DNA of 64,000 nt from Euborellia annulipes (lineage: Eukaryota; Arthropoda; Insecta; Dermaptera; Anisolabididae), in NCBI GenBank assembly GCA_023213315.1, contig JAKCPI010001839.1, positions 113,206-177,205 on the forward strand. Reading direction: 5' to 3'. Positions 32,280-42,639 of this stretch are shown here, in pieces; the stretch's first letter is position 1; the number at the start of each line of letters is the position of its first letter. Made by a program: the position numbers and the translations under genes. Below the pieces are notes generated by a model, which worked only from the letters and a program-made list of their open reading frames with translations, ran no database searches and was not told the origin of the DNA.

Positions 32280-32520
32280 AAGTCTCTCTAAAGGTAGACT
32301 TTGACCAGGGACCTGACTTGCCCCGACGGCGGCCGCGGACACCAGCGGACACCTGCGCCTTTGACCGAGACATGCTTTTCAATGCGAGTTCGTTTCCTTG
32401 CGCGTTCTGCGGACAACGGTGATAAGTCATTTTTTTTCCATCCGCTGGCGTGTCCTCTCTTCTACCTGTCTTCTACTGAGAAATTCTGTCAGCCGTCGTC
32501 CGCGGGAGGGAAACGGAATT
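32280..32520. other. GC-rich island of unknown nature
   Basis: About 240 bp of CpG-rich sequence (for example CCCCGACGGCGGCCGCGGAC) in AT-rich surroundings. A similar start (GGTAGACTTTG) and CCCCGACGG occur inverted at about 39140-39215. Short frames exist on both strands, but no product is recognisable. It could be a transposon end or a captured piece. Confidence 0.4.
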
Positions 32521-32734
32521 TATTTAAATTATAATCATGAAAAATTGGTAATATAATGCAAAATATTTACAGAAAACTCTTACCGATAGAATTTTATTAA
32601 TAATTATACATTATATAATGATAAAAAAAAATTCAGAAATTATAAATTTTATCCTTTAAATACAATATTTATATTTTTGTAATTTTTATTATTAGAGAGT
32701 GAAATTAAATAATAATAATAATAATAATAGAGTT

Positions 32735-33104
32735 ATTGCACTTCTCAGTGTTAATCACCACTGGGAAACTTTTACCTGGGCCCCCCCCCCCCCGCAAATT
32801 TTATTTCGGGCCCCATTATTAGACCATACAAAAAATATTTTTAAAATATATTTTAAAAATATACCGCATATCCCTGAATCCTGAGGGCCCCGGGCCCTCT
32901 CAAAGAGAAATTTTCATTATTTTTTTTTTTTACCTAAATTTTTCCGTTTCTATCGGAGCTACAGTTTTTTAGCCCGGCCCGAGGGCCCCCGCATCGCGGG
33001 GTCTGCGGGGGCATACGTTACGCCACTGCACAAGAATGAAATGAGTCTTCATCTTTATAAAACTACCGTCTCTACTTACTCCAGAAAAACTAACACCTAT
33101 TATG
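32735..33104 (+). pseudogene. Jockey-like LINE fragment (post-catalytic RT), with MITE inside
   Basis: A short frame ending ALLSVNH lies before a GC-rich MITE (about 32760-33027). After it, NEMSLHLYKT continues as expected for the region after the YADD box of jockey-like reverse transcriptases. The frame resumes beyond the hAT at 35327. The assignment rests on continuity with 35327-35552. Confidence 0.4.
32760..33027 (+). mobile_element. hAT MITE, same family as 21288-21762
   Basis: Shares TTCGGGCCCCATTATTA and the right end CATACGTTACGCCACTG with that family. The left tip is mutated (CACTGGGAAACT). No clear TSD. Confidence 0.55.
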
Positions 33105-33549
33105 GACACTACCAGGGGCGTAGCCAAGGGGGGGAGTCCCCCCCCAGGTCGGATCGAGTTGGCAAATGTTGGCAAAATCAAGGACCAGTTGGCAAAATAA
33201 AGTTTATTTAACAGAAATTAATTTATATTTTAATTTAAAAAAAAATTAAATTTTCTTTTTTTACATTTTCATCTATTAAAAAAAATTTTTTTTTTAAATT
33301 TTCAAATAAATAAATTTATTTTCTTTTTACTGAATATAAATTTATACAATATAATACAAACACATAAAGAAAATCATTAGGATTATTTTAAAAGAGAAAA
33401 ATAAAATATTTGAACAAATAAAAGAAACCGCAGTCGTTCATTTGAATTTTCTTTATTACTATAATTGTAAAAAAAGGAATTCCAATTACAATGTTTTTGA
33501 TAGAAATATAAATTTTATACAGGATAACAAAAAAGTTTTTTGAAATTTA

Positions 33550-34945
33550 GGGCTATTCCTGGCTATATGGAAGCGCTAATTCCAAAAATGCCATCAATTT
33601 TGCGCCATCGGCTCTAGTTTTAGAGATATAGAGAAAATTAAATTTTAATAAATAATCTGATCAAGAGCGACTCTTATTTTGAATTTTCTAGATTTTTTTA
33701 AGTCGTTACCCCTTAAAAATATGCAGTTAGTTGAAATACATAGAAATAGAGATCTATACTGTAAAGTTTGAGCTCAATCGGAGGGGACTAAGTGGTGCAA
33801 AACACGGCTAAAAGTTTAGAAAAATTGCATTTTTTCATTTTTTTTTTTTCAGGACACTCCTGAATAGAATTTTTACCATCCCTGAATGGAAAAAAAGTAT
33901 GTTTACGATCTTCTATAGTTTTTAACTTTCCAAAAGTTAAGCAATTCCAAGCGTGACGAAAGCCCCGGGATTGGTGACCCCGAGCAATCAGCTTGTGGAA
34001 CGTCCTATCGGTAGCCATCGGTATAATGTAATTTAGAAATATTTTAAATAAAGTCATACCTGGCCTCTGTAGCCGAAAAAGTTAAAAAAAAAAAAAATAA
34101 AATAATTCATTGATAACGAAATTATGAGCAAAACAGTTTTCTTAGTCAGGATTCAGAGCTATCCATCCATATACTCAAGAATAGCTCTAAATTCTTGGCT
34201 CAAAACACCATCTTTATCATAAAATTTTCTTATATTTGCTTTTTAACAAAATTGACTTTGATAACTATTTTGATCATAATTTCTTTAGAATGATTTTTAG
34301 AAAGTGAAACAACTACAGAATATCGTAAATACCGGTATATGTTTTTTGCATTCAGTGATGGTAAAAGATTCTACCTATTAGGGGTGTCCAAAGTTGAAAA
34401 AAGTGAAAAAATTCGATTTTTCTAAAATTTTAGCCGTGTTTTGCACCACTAAATTGCCACCAATTGGGCTGAAACTTTATTTCTATGTACAGTGGAACTT
34501 CGCTTAACGAGCATAATTCGTTCCAGAATCATAATCGTAAAGTGAAACACTCGTTATGCGAAACACTAACATTCTCCCCTTAGAGCTGTCCCCTCATGAC
34601 ACAGACTGATGTAACATACGCACAATCCGGGACTTCCTCTCTCCTCTCCACTCGTTATGCGAAACGTCACTCGTTAAGCAAGTCATATTTTTACAATTTT
34701 TTTTGCTCGTTATGCAAATTGCTTGTTATGAAAGGGCACCCTAAGCGAGGTTCTAATGTATTTCTTTTTAAGGGGTAAAGCCAGAAAATTCAAAATAAGA
34801 CTCGCTCTAGAGCTCATTTTCTATTAAAATTTAATTTTCTCTAAATCTCTAAAACTAAATTTGATGGAGAAAAACTTATGGTATTTTTGGAATTAGGGTA
34901 TCCTATATAAAAACCCAAGAATTGCTCAAATCACCCCGGTAAATT
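33550..34945. repeat. Palindromic dispersed repeat inside the hAT
   Basis: Left-arm words AAAACACGGCTAAAAGTTT and TTTTCTAGATTTTTTTAA recur in reverse orientation at 34430-34800. A single-orientation copy is at 13830-14290. The right arm is split by the MITE at 34490-34758. Confidence 0.7.
34490..34758 (+). mobile_element. Pogo/Tigger-like MITE
   Basis: Starts CAGTGGAACTTCGCTTAACG and ends with the complement of CATTAGAACCTCGCTTAGG. TA on both sides (34488-34489, 34759-34760). CTCGTTATGCGAAAC is repeated inside. This TIR style is that of pogo/Tigger elements. No transposase. Confidence 0.8.
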
Positions 34946-35326
34946 ACACATTAGACAATAGAAGAGGGATTTAGTCTGTAAGAGTCCTGTACTACTCAAC
35001 AAAATTTTTCATTGAGTGTAATTATATGGGGAATTTCTCAAATGAAAAAAATCTTGCCTTAATTATATTTCTATCAAAAATTTTGTTTAATCCTTTAGTT
35101 TTTTAATATTAAAATAGCAAAGTGAAGGGGGAGGGAACTTAACGTTCAAACATGTCAGTCATATAGCGACTAAGGGGCGTCGGGTTTAGCCTCTAGTAAA
35201 TTAATATATATAGGATGAAAAAGAAAGTGAATTGTACAGTTGGCAAATTGATTAAATTTAGTTGGCATTTTTGGCCTTCTCCCCCCCCCCCCTTAAAAAT
35301 CTCTTCGCTACGCCCCTGGACACTAC

Positions 35327-35552
35327 CATCATGGAAATCACAAGATCCTGAAGAAGTCAGGTGTGCGTGATCTAGGTGTATTTTTTGATTCCCAACTAAG
35401 ATTTTCTCACCATATCGAGAAGATAGTCTCAAAGGCTCGACGGAATTTGGGTCTTGTAACATGGGTGAGCAGAGATTTTCAAGATCCACGAACAACAGGA
35501 ACCCTCTATAAATCTCTAGTAAGAAGCCACCTGGAATACGCCTCAGAACACT
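35327..35552 (+). pseudogene. Jockey-like LINE, RT thumb region, inverted segment
   Basis: The plus-strand frame reads SGVRDLGVFFDSQLRFSHHI, then KARRNLGLVTWVSRDF and TLYKSLVRSHLEYAS. These blocks follow the YADD box in jockey-group reverse transcriptases. The frame stops at 35553, exactly where sequence for an earlier part of the same type of protein begins on the other strand. The YADD region is not found, so the inversion came with a deletion. Confidence 0.75.
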
Positions 35553-35865
35553 AACAAGAAATTTTCTGTTTGTTAGGTAGGATTCAATCCATTTGATCAA
35601 AGCGATTGTAAAGCTAAACTCATTTAGCTTTCTGAGAAGTATATGGTGAGGCATCACGTCAAATGCCTTGGCAAAATCCAGATAGACAACATCGACCTGC
35701 CCTTGATTCTCTACTATAGGTCCAGCTGTAGAGAGGAAGTTACTCAGATTAGTTGTAGTCGGTCTACCTTTCATAAAGCCATGTTGATTCTCGACAATCT
35801 TATGGGAGACACTCTTTCGAAAACCTTAGCCATTACATTCAGCACCGCAATAGGTCGATGATTCT
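35553..35865 (-). pseudogene. Jockey-like LINE, RT fingers/palm
   Basis: The minus-strand frame has NQHGFMKGRPTTTNLSNF, then VDVVYLDFAKAFDVMPHHIL (first catalytic Asp in the DFAKAFD box) and WIESYLTNRKFLV. It then runs into the inverted segment. Upstream it is broken by a foldback (35866-36030) and a hAT (36054-37055), and it resumes at 37064. Confidence 0.8.
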
Positions 35866-36030
35866 CGATATTAAAGAGAAAAAAACGCTATATTTTCAGC
35901 AATTGTTTTTAATTCGTTAGCAAGGAAATATCTGGAAATATTGCCTTGCTAACGAATTAAAAACAATTGCTGAAAATATAGCGTTTTTTTCTCTTTAATA
36001 AACCAACTTCAGCAACACCACTTGAGGAGG
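35866..36030. repeat. Foldback insertion with 13-bp flanking repeat
   Basis: Arms of about 60 bp (AAACGCTATATTTTCAGCAA and AATTCGTTAGCAAGG with their complements) around an 11-base loop, then a 35-bp tail. GATTCTCGATATT lies on both sides (about 35861 and 36030), a probable TSD. It interrupts the LINE frame. Confidence 0.75.
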
Positions 36031-36053
36031 ATTCTCGATATTCTCTCCTGAAT

Positions 36054-37055
36054 CAGTGGCGTAACCAGGGGAGGGGCGAGGGGGGGCTCGAGCCCCCCCC
36101 GCCCCATGCGCATCGAGCCCTTGGCGCCCCCCGAAACCGGCATAGGCGCCCTACGGCCTCTAATATATAGCCCAGCGAATGTGATTTTATCATATTCTTT
36201 TCATCGATTGTCTTAAAAAACTGATTGTTTTCTTTTAAAATTATATTACAACTTGAATTCTACTATTTTAAATGAATTTAATTCCAAAAATAATAAATAA
36301 CGTATATCGAGGCTTTATAATTAAAATTTTTTTTATTTTGCAATATATAAGCCTTAATTTGATGTTTTAAGGCTGTGGAGATTTACTCAGGATTCGTATA
36401 AGCCTTAATATTTAATTTTTTGGAATTCAAAATTTTTTTAAGCATAAAGGAATTGAGCTATGAGACTGAAATGTTATATTTAAGTTAAACACCCCCCGGG
36501 ACCGTGAAAATAAGCTTTTAATCAAAATCGGCCAAAAAGTACTAGTATTTTACTGATGTAGTTTTTCAGTTTTTTTCGATTTTCTCAAAATGAAAGGGCT
36601 TTTACCATTCTTCAGGCCCGCCCTAGCCCGCCCGGAATTTTTTCAAACCCGCCCATTCCCGCCCGAGATTTAGTGAATGAATGAACGAATGTCTAGCAAT
36701 TTTTAAATAAAATTTCATTTGCATGCCCGTCGAAATAAAATACTCTATTTTAAAAAGTTTTTATTCTTTGATATTTTCCCGAAAACTGAATAGTTTTTGA
36801 AATAATCACAGAAGAAAACGACATTTTTCGTAAAAGCAAAGAAAAATCAAAACATCATACAGGTGTCATTAAAAAATATGTAAATATAAACAAATTCGCT
36901 GAGAAAATTACCGGATGCAAGAAATTTGCCCGCCGAAGGCGGGCAATTGCTCGCCGAAGGCGAGCAAGGGGGGTCCAGGGGGCGGAGCCCCCTGGAAAAT
37001 CGGCGCCCTAGTTGAGCTTCGCCCCCCCCGCCCTCAAAGGCTGGTTACGCCGCTG
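36054..37055. mobile_element. 1-kb hAT element
   Basis: Starts CAGTGGCGTAACCAGGGG and ends AAGGCTGGTTACGCCGCTG, with C/G runs. The flanks are CTCCTGAAT (36045-36053) and CTCCTGAT (37056-37063), an 8-bp TSD with one extra A. Inside are two small hairpins (GCCCGCCGAAGGCGGGC, GCTCGCCGAAGGCGAGC), a piece related to 7627-7745 (36600-36740) and a piece of the 42800-42960 repeat (36440-36590). No transposase. Confidence 0.82.
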
Positions 37056-37063
37056 CTCCTGAT

Positions 37064-37760
37064 TTCTTTTTAACAGGAGTTACTTTAGACCGCTTCCAGG
37101 ATTCAAGAAAAAGTCCCTTTTTTAGACTTAGATTAAATATGTGAGCAAGAGGAAATATTAAAATATCTTTGAGTCCTTTAATGATGAATGTTGGTATTCC
37201 ATCAAGGCCAGGAGAAGAGTGTGGTTTCAGGTTTTTTATTGCCTCTTCTACGTCTTTTTATTTCATTAAAGGGATATCAATGACATCACAACTCTGCATG
37301 TTAGTAGATGCTAACTGCCCGTCAACATATTTTCCGGGACTTGCATATACAGAAGCAAAATACTGGCCAAAATGTTCAGATAACCGGTGCGAATCAGATT
37401 CCGCATCTCCGTTAATGACTACTGTAATGAGATGTTGTATCCTTACTTCTTTTATTTATATATTTCCAGAATTCTTTGGGGTTATTTTTGAGATTATGCT
37501 CAGCCCTCTGGCTTTGTGCCTTTTTGTCTGACTCCAGCATCATTTTACATTCTTTCCGAAGTTCTGAAAATCTTTTGTAATACCTTTCTTGCCCTGTTCT
37601 TTTAAATGCTATATGTGCTGGTTTCTTCAAACGCAAGCACCGTATGAGAGAGCTAGAAAACCAATCTGGATATTTAGAAGCCCTTGGCTTATATTTTGGT
37701 ATGTTAGAATCCATTATGTGTTTTAGTGTGTTAGTCAGTTCCATAGCTGCTTGATTAGGA
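37064..37760 (-). pseudogene. Jockey-like LINE, region upstream of RT
   Basis: The minus-strand frame carries YPDWFSSSLIRCLRLKKPAH, FSELRKECKMMLESDKK and NPKEFWKYINKRS, the linker between endonuclease and RT in jockey-like elements. After a frame change it has SEHFGQYFASVY, then NLKPHSSPGLDGIP (start of RT). There is a TAA near 37262 and at least one frameshift near 37420. The endonuclease is absent. Confidence 0.8.
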
Positions 37761-38159
37761 TCATCAATAGAATAAAATGATTGCCAATCTTCGTTTTTGA
37801 ACTGGTTATATAGGGAAAGACTACGTATAATAATAAAAAAAAAGAAAAAAAATGAAAAGGGAATTAAAATAATTTATTATTAAAATAAAAAAAATTTACA
37901 AAATTAAATAGCCGAAAAAGATAGCTAGCTACCCTGGCGATAATTTTTTTCCGGACCCAAACGCGATACTGTATATATAATTTCTTATTTAACCAAATAT
38001 TATATGGAATTTTTTTTTGTTAACGACTTCAAATAAAAATGTTTAATAGGAAAGGGGATGCAGCCAAATAATTGTCTAAATAAATAAAAAAATTTGGATG
38101 AAAAATTGGTTTGCAAAGCAAATTTAATTATAGAAATTTCAGCTCCTAATGCTGTAGTT
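37761..38159. other. AT-rich DNA
   Basis: No supported feature. Confidence 0.5.
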
Positions 38160-38424
38160 GATATATGGACCCTGTTATGCAATGGTGTGTCAAAGACCAA
38201 ACATCGAGTTTTGAGAAAATCAACATTAAAGTTTTTTGATTACATTGGATTATATATAATTTTTTTTTTGTCAATTGTGCAAGTAACATTAAATATAAAT
38301 TTTTTTAGGACATATTTCATAAAAAATACTATTAATTATAGCATTTGAAACAATATTCCGTGCTTAACTCAATTTTTAATTTTTTGGTCTTTGACACACC
38401 ATTACATAACAGGGTCCATATATT
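38160..38424. mobile_element. MITE with 40-bp inverted ends
   Basis: ATATGGACCCTGTTATG and GGTGTGTCAAAGACCAAA at the left are mirrored at 38381-38424. The interior is AT-rich, with no ORF. The class is not determined. Confidence 0.7.
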
Positions 38425-39800
38425 ATATCACAAATCGAAAATTGAAAAAATTCAGATTTTTTTACTTCGTTTATCAACATTTAATCTAAAAAACTTTATT
38501 AAATAGTAATTATTAGCAGGTTTTAAAGACATCCAATTCTGTTAAATTTTTTTTTTTAATTGAACTTGGGAATTAATAAAAAAAAATAAAATATATTTTT
38601 TAGAATTCTTTGCCTACATATTAAGCCTTGAAGGGCATGAAAAAGTTATCTGAAAATTTAAATCATAGTACTCGATAAACAATATGTTTAAAAAAATTAG
38701 GAAAAATTTAAATTTTATTGCTTTTCTTAATTCCAAATAATATTTTTTTAAGTGGCGTCTCGCATACACACTCAATTCAGGCTGATCAATACCCCCCCCC
38801 CCCCCCCGTCCACTTTTTTCTTTAGTCCTGTTCCATGTTCCTTGACTGAAGCTCGGATTTCAAAATATCTAGAAATTCGTCACTCACGGCCTTCAGTCCT
38901 TCGGTCTTGCCCATACACGTTCAGTCAAAATGCCAATCGGCTCAAATACTGTCAGTCTGATTGATCGTGTAAGGAAGGGCCCCTTTAAAAAAATTTTTAA
39001 AAAAATTGAAAACAATCTCATGAAAAATGTAGTACAATGTATTATAAAAAGATTAACTGACAATCTTTGACGCGACACATAAAAACAACAAACATATAAA
39101 TAAATATATTTATATAGGCGCGCAATCCTGACCGCTAAAGTGAAAGACCCCGACGGACGCGGTGTTGTGGCATGAGGTCGTGTCCCCGCCCTCCGTGCGC
39201 CCAAGCCAAAGTCTACCCTACCTTAAATGGCAAAATATTCACATATGACAACGATGATGGTTCAATAAATTTAGACCAAAACATGGTGAGATTTATTGGT
39301 GAAGGCTCTCACCTGGCTGCTGCCTCCTGGCCTAATTTACAATATTACAATTTGTTTAGGACCGAACAAAGACTGTGGCATAGTTAATTGTAATCTGTAC
39401 ACTACACTCTATGCTTTTTCTCATGTGATAATTTCATGGTTTTTTTAAAGAAATATAAAAAATTTTAATAGAATCTTTTTTGATAGAAGAGAATTACAAT
39501 AAAGTTATCAATCTTTATTTATAAAAATATTGAAATGATCACAAAAGAAAACCCTTAGTATACCATATTGCTCACTGTATTTGATTTAATCACCTCCTGG
39601 CCCCGCCACTTTTCTCTTCTTGAATTCTTGAAATTGTGTTTGTCCGACGTGTCGCACAGATGGAATCGTCTCTCCTTAGCTACGCTACTACACTATATTT
39701 AATATAACTTCAGCATTGAGCATGTGGGCGACAGATGATTAACAGTCCTCAAATTGCTCAGGAAAATGCAGTTTTTATGAATCCACCCATGTACTTCTCC
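38425..39800. other. Unassigned DNA with a GC-rich block
   Basis: A C run at 38793 follows GTGGCGTCTCGCATAC, perhaps a hAT end. The block 39110-39235 is GC-rich and partly resembles 32290-32340 inverted. No gene is supported. Confidence 0.4.
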
Positions 39801-40061
39801 CAAGGGCGGATCCAGAGATGTTTCTCGGGGGGGGGGGGGGGGGAAGTAATTTGGTGTGACTGGTCGCACAACACTCAATTTTTTCTTAATTTCGGTAACT
39901 TAAAGGCGCATTCTGTACTTGTTTGCCAGAATATAAATACACATCAAATTTTTAAGTATTAATTTTAAACATTTTACATTCAAAATACATTTTTTTTTAG
40001 AAAAAAGTATTTTTTTAAAATCTCAGGGGGGTAATTACTCCCTTCACCCCCCCCCCCCTTG
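39801..40061 (+). mobile_element. hAT MITE (GGCGGATCCAGAGG family), most complete copy
   Basis: 261 bp from CAAGGGCGGATCCAGAG through a G18-type run, TTTGGTGTGACTGGTCGCAC and AAAGGCGCATTCTGTACTTG to a C run and CTTG. The flanks ACTTCTCC and CCTTCTCC match at 7 of 8 positions. Confidence 0.78.
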
Positions 40062-40069
40062 CCTTCTCC

Positions 40070-40902
40070 AAAGGTGCCGTGCTCAAGTGATATTAAATAG
40101 AGAATAATAAAATAATAACATCGCTTACTATCATTCGAAATGAAATTTTAAAATGGGCTTGAACAACAATTTTATAATACTATGAATATTCAAAATCTAT
40201 GTTCGCTTAAAATTTTATTATTATTATTATTATTATTATTAAAGACAAATCTTTATGTTTTTGAAAAATTAATAATTATAATAAAGTATAAATTTATGAT
40301 TAGTAAAACAATTATCAGATATGAATATAGCAAAAAACTAATGTCTGTTTAATGTTTTATTATTATTATTTAATTAATCAATCCCCGTTTATTGCGGTTT
40401 CATTTAAACACTCCTATTATAAAAAAAGAGTAAAATTATCAAATAAAAAGCGCAAATTTTATTTTTTACTAACTTAGAAAATGCCTCGCTACTGGTTCCG
40501 TGTTCAAATCTTGATTAGGGCATGCCTTTTTATATTTCAATGCTTTCGCAGATCCTCCATATGATCTCACAATTTTATTTAAACTCTCATTAATAATAAT
40601 TAATTTATAGAATTTATTTTAAGGGAAGAATTGTAAAGTTTAAAATATAAAACGGGTTAAGTTGAACACTATTATATATATATATTTAATTAAATATCTA
40701 TGTATTTTTGTGAAAAGATATAACAAAGATTTTGTGAAATCGAGCTTATGAACCTTTCTTAGATTGTTCTTTTTATTTTCATATAATTTTAAAGCTAAAA
40801 TTTAGAGAATGGATTTAGTAAAGTCGCCATTCAACGAGGCATTATTCTTTAGATTTTAGGAGAAAGAGGAAAAATTAGAAAAAAAAATTGCTTATAATAA
40901 GA
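40070..40902. other. AT-rich DNA
   Basis: An (ATT)n microsatellite at 40218-40242. Nothing else supported. Confidence 0.5.
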
Positions 40903-40973
40903 TTTATGAGATGAAGAGGATGCAGCCAATAATAAATAAAAAGCATCTATTTTGTTACCACTTTTTATTTAGG

Positions 40974-41000
40974 AACGTTTCGGCTAAAAGCCATCATCAG
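40974..41000 (-). ncRNA. Hammerhead ribozyme motif, PLE type
   Basis: On the minus strand: AGGG, core CTGATGA, T, stem II GGC/GCC around TTTTA, then GAAA, CGTT and CC. The core is intact and the GUU cleavage triplet fits the NUH rule. Short stem I. Confidence 0.72.
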
Positions 41001-41163
41001 CCCTTCAAGGGTTTATTTTATATTATTAACATACAAAATAGATATTGTCATAAGAGATATAATATAGTACACATTTGGTCGTGTGTATTTTTAAATTTTT
41101 AATTATCCACAAGAGAGTATAAGAGAGCAACGCCTTGAATGATCCTCTTGAAGGGCTGATGAT

Positions 41164-41420
41164 CAGTGGCGTCATTTGGGGGGGGGGGGGGGGCAGGGGG
41201 GCTCTGATTTTTATAAAATTTTATATTATTCTAAATAAAATACTCCAAAATACATCTACGAGTATACAAACTGTACAAAACTAAACAATTAATTAAATTA
41301 AATATGTTTTGGCCAAATTTGAGTACCCATTTGTAAGTAAATTTTAAGAAAAAAAAAATGTTTGCCCCCCCCAAGAAAAAATTTGCCACCCCCCAAGAAA
41401 AAGTTGAAATGACGCCACTG
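41164..41420. mobile_element. 257-bp hAT MITE inside a hammerhead motif
   Basis: Begins CAGTGGCGTCATTTGG and ends AAATGACGCCACTG, with a long G run and two C runs inside. The TSD CTGATGAT is present at 41156-41163 and 41421-41428. The target is the CUGAUGA core of the PLE ribozyme. Confidence 0.88.
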
Positions 41421-41525
41421 CTGATGATGGCTTTGCTGATCATAGCCGAACGTTCCTAAATAAAGAGTGTTAACAAAATAAATGCTTTTTATTTATTATT
41501 GGCTGCATCCTCTTCATCTCATTAA

Positions 41526-41678
41526 TCTAATTTATATATCAGCCACAATTCGTTATTTACTTATAAAAAGTTGTATATGAAACTGATAAAAAAAGGCTGA
41601 TTTTTTATAAGAGAGGTATTCTTTTATTGATTCTCTTTTTCAAAATTATTATTGTCAAACAATTATTAATTATAATCT

Positions 41679-41713
<35 letters not shown>

Positions 41714-42639
41714 CCTAGAGAATTTCAAAAAATGTCAAATTCTTTGTCTGGGAATTGAAATAAAAATAACTTTTCCATTTTTATTTATTTTATTTTATTT
41801 ATTTTATTCTCCTCTATTATTCAAAATTTTAAAAAATTGGGCCGGTAGTTTGGTGTCTAATAATAAAAAAATTAGAAACGGACGTTATTTTATATATTCA
41901 TTATTACCAGGTATATTTCGAGTCTTATCAAGATCTTCATTCAAAAAAATTTTTAAATTTATTTAAGAGTGAGAATTTCTATGGGAGATGGTGAGGACTC
42001 AAAATTTTTCCATATTAAAATTTTTATTTCAAATGTCATTAAATGATCAGGCAAACCGAAGTGTATTCGGTTTATCTTTCCTATATCAATTTTGGATTTG
42101 ATTTAAATTTTTAAAGGTATTGTAGGCTATACTATTGTATTTATTCTCATTAAACATCCGTCCAAAATTTATTGATTCATGGTTCTAATTAGTGGGGCAC
42201 CTAAATGACAAGGGCGAGTGAGGCGCCTTTAATTTGTATTCACATACCGTGTATTTATTTCAACAAGTGTTTTTATTTTTTGTTATATTTGTGTAAAAGT
42301 TCATAAAACGAATAAATTTTTGTTAAGGATTTCATTTATGATAATATCCAAATAATATTCTTAACAAAATGAGGTGAAATTTTTACACAAAATAGAATAA
42401 AAATAATCATTTTTTGAAAAAGTGAAAATTAAAAAGCATCAATTGTCCAGAAATTTTTTAAATGCTAAAAATTAGTGCATTGCTTTATTAATTTTTAATA
42501 AAATTATAAAATTTTGTAAACTAGTTTTAGATAAGCTCTTAATTAAAACCTGATGATATATTTAAACATTTAAGTCTTCGGACCTTATGTACCCTTTCCA
42601 AAAAAAAAAAAAAAAAAATTTGTTAAATATTGAGTTTTT
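41526..42639. other. AT-rich DNA with long poly-A
   Basis: An A run of about 30 at 41681-41711. No gene or element recognised. Confidence 0.5.

Larger units (their letters stand above)
33113..35318. mobile_element. 2.2-kb hAT element with 8-bp TSD
   Basis: The ends read CAGGGGCGTAGCCAAGG and, reversed, CAGGGGCGTAGCGAAGAG, each followed by a G run and GTTGGCA-type subterminal words. GACACTAC flanks both sides (33105-33112, 35319-35326). The target is a jockey-like LINE whose frame continues across. The interior lacks transposase. It holds a palindromic repeat (33550-33935 against 34280-34945) and a pogo-like MITE. Confidence 0.88.
40903..41525. mobile_element. Penelope-like element remnant, inverted ends
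   Basis: Two inverted copies of a PLE 3' end face each other. The left copy (40903-41010) and the right copy (41140-41163 plus 41429-41525) share GAGGATGCAGCCAATAATAA, AAATAGATGC/AAATAAATGC and the hammerhead motif. About 130 bp of unrelated DNA lies between. The right copy is split by a hAT. No coding part remains. Confidence 0.75.

Noticed and set aside
37169..37531. 120-codon plus-strand frame
   Set aside because: It is antisense to jockey-like LINE coding sequence, which has clear motifs on the minus strand.
35327..37760. Twin-priming 5' inversion of the LINE
   Set aside because: The inverted segment is internal, and its C-terminal end faces the junction. That fits a local inversion with deletion rather than twin priming.
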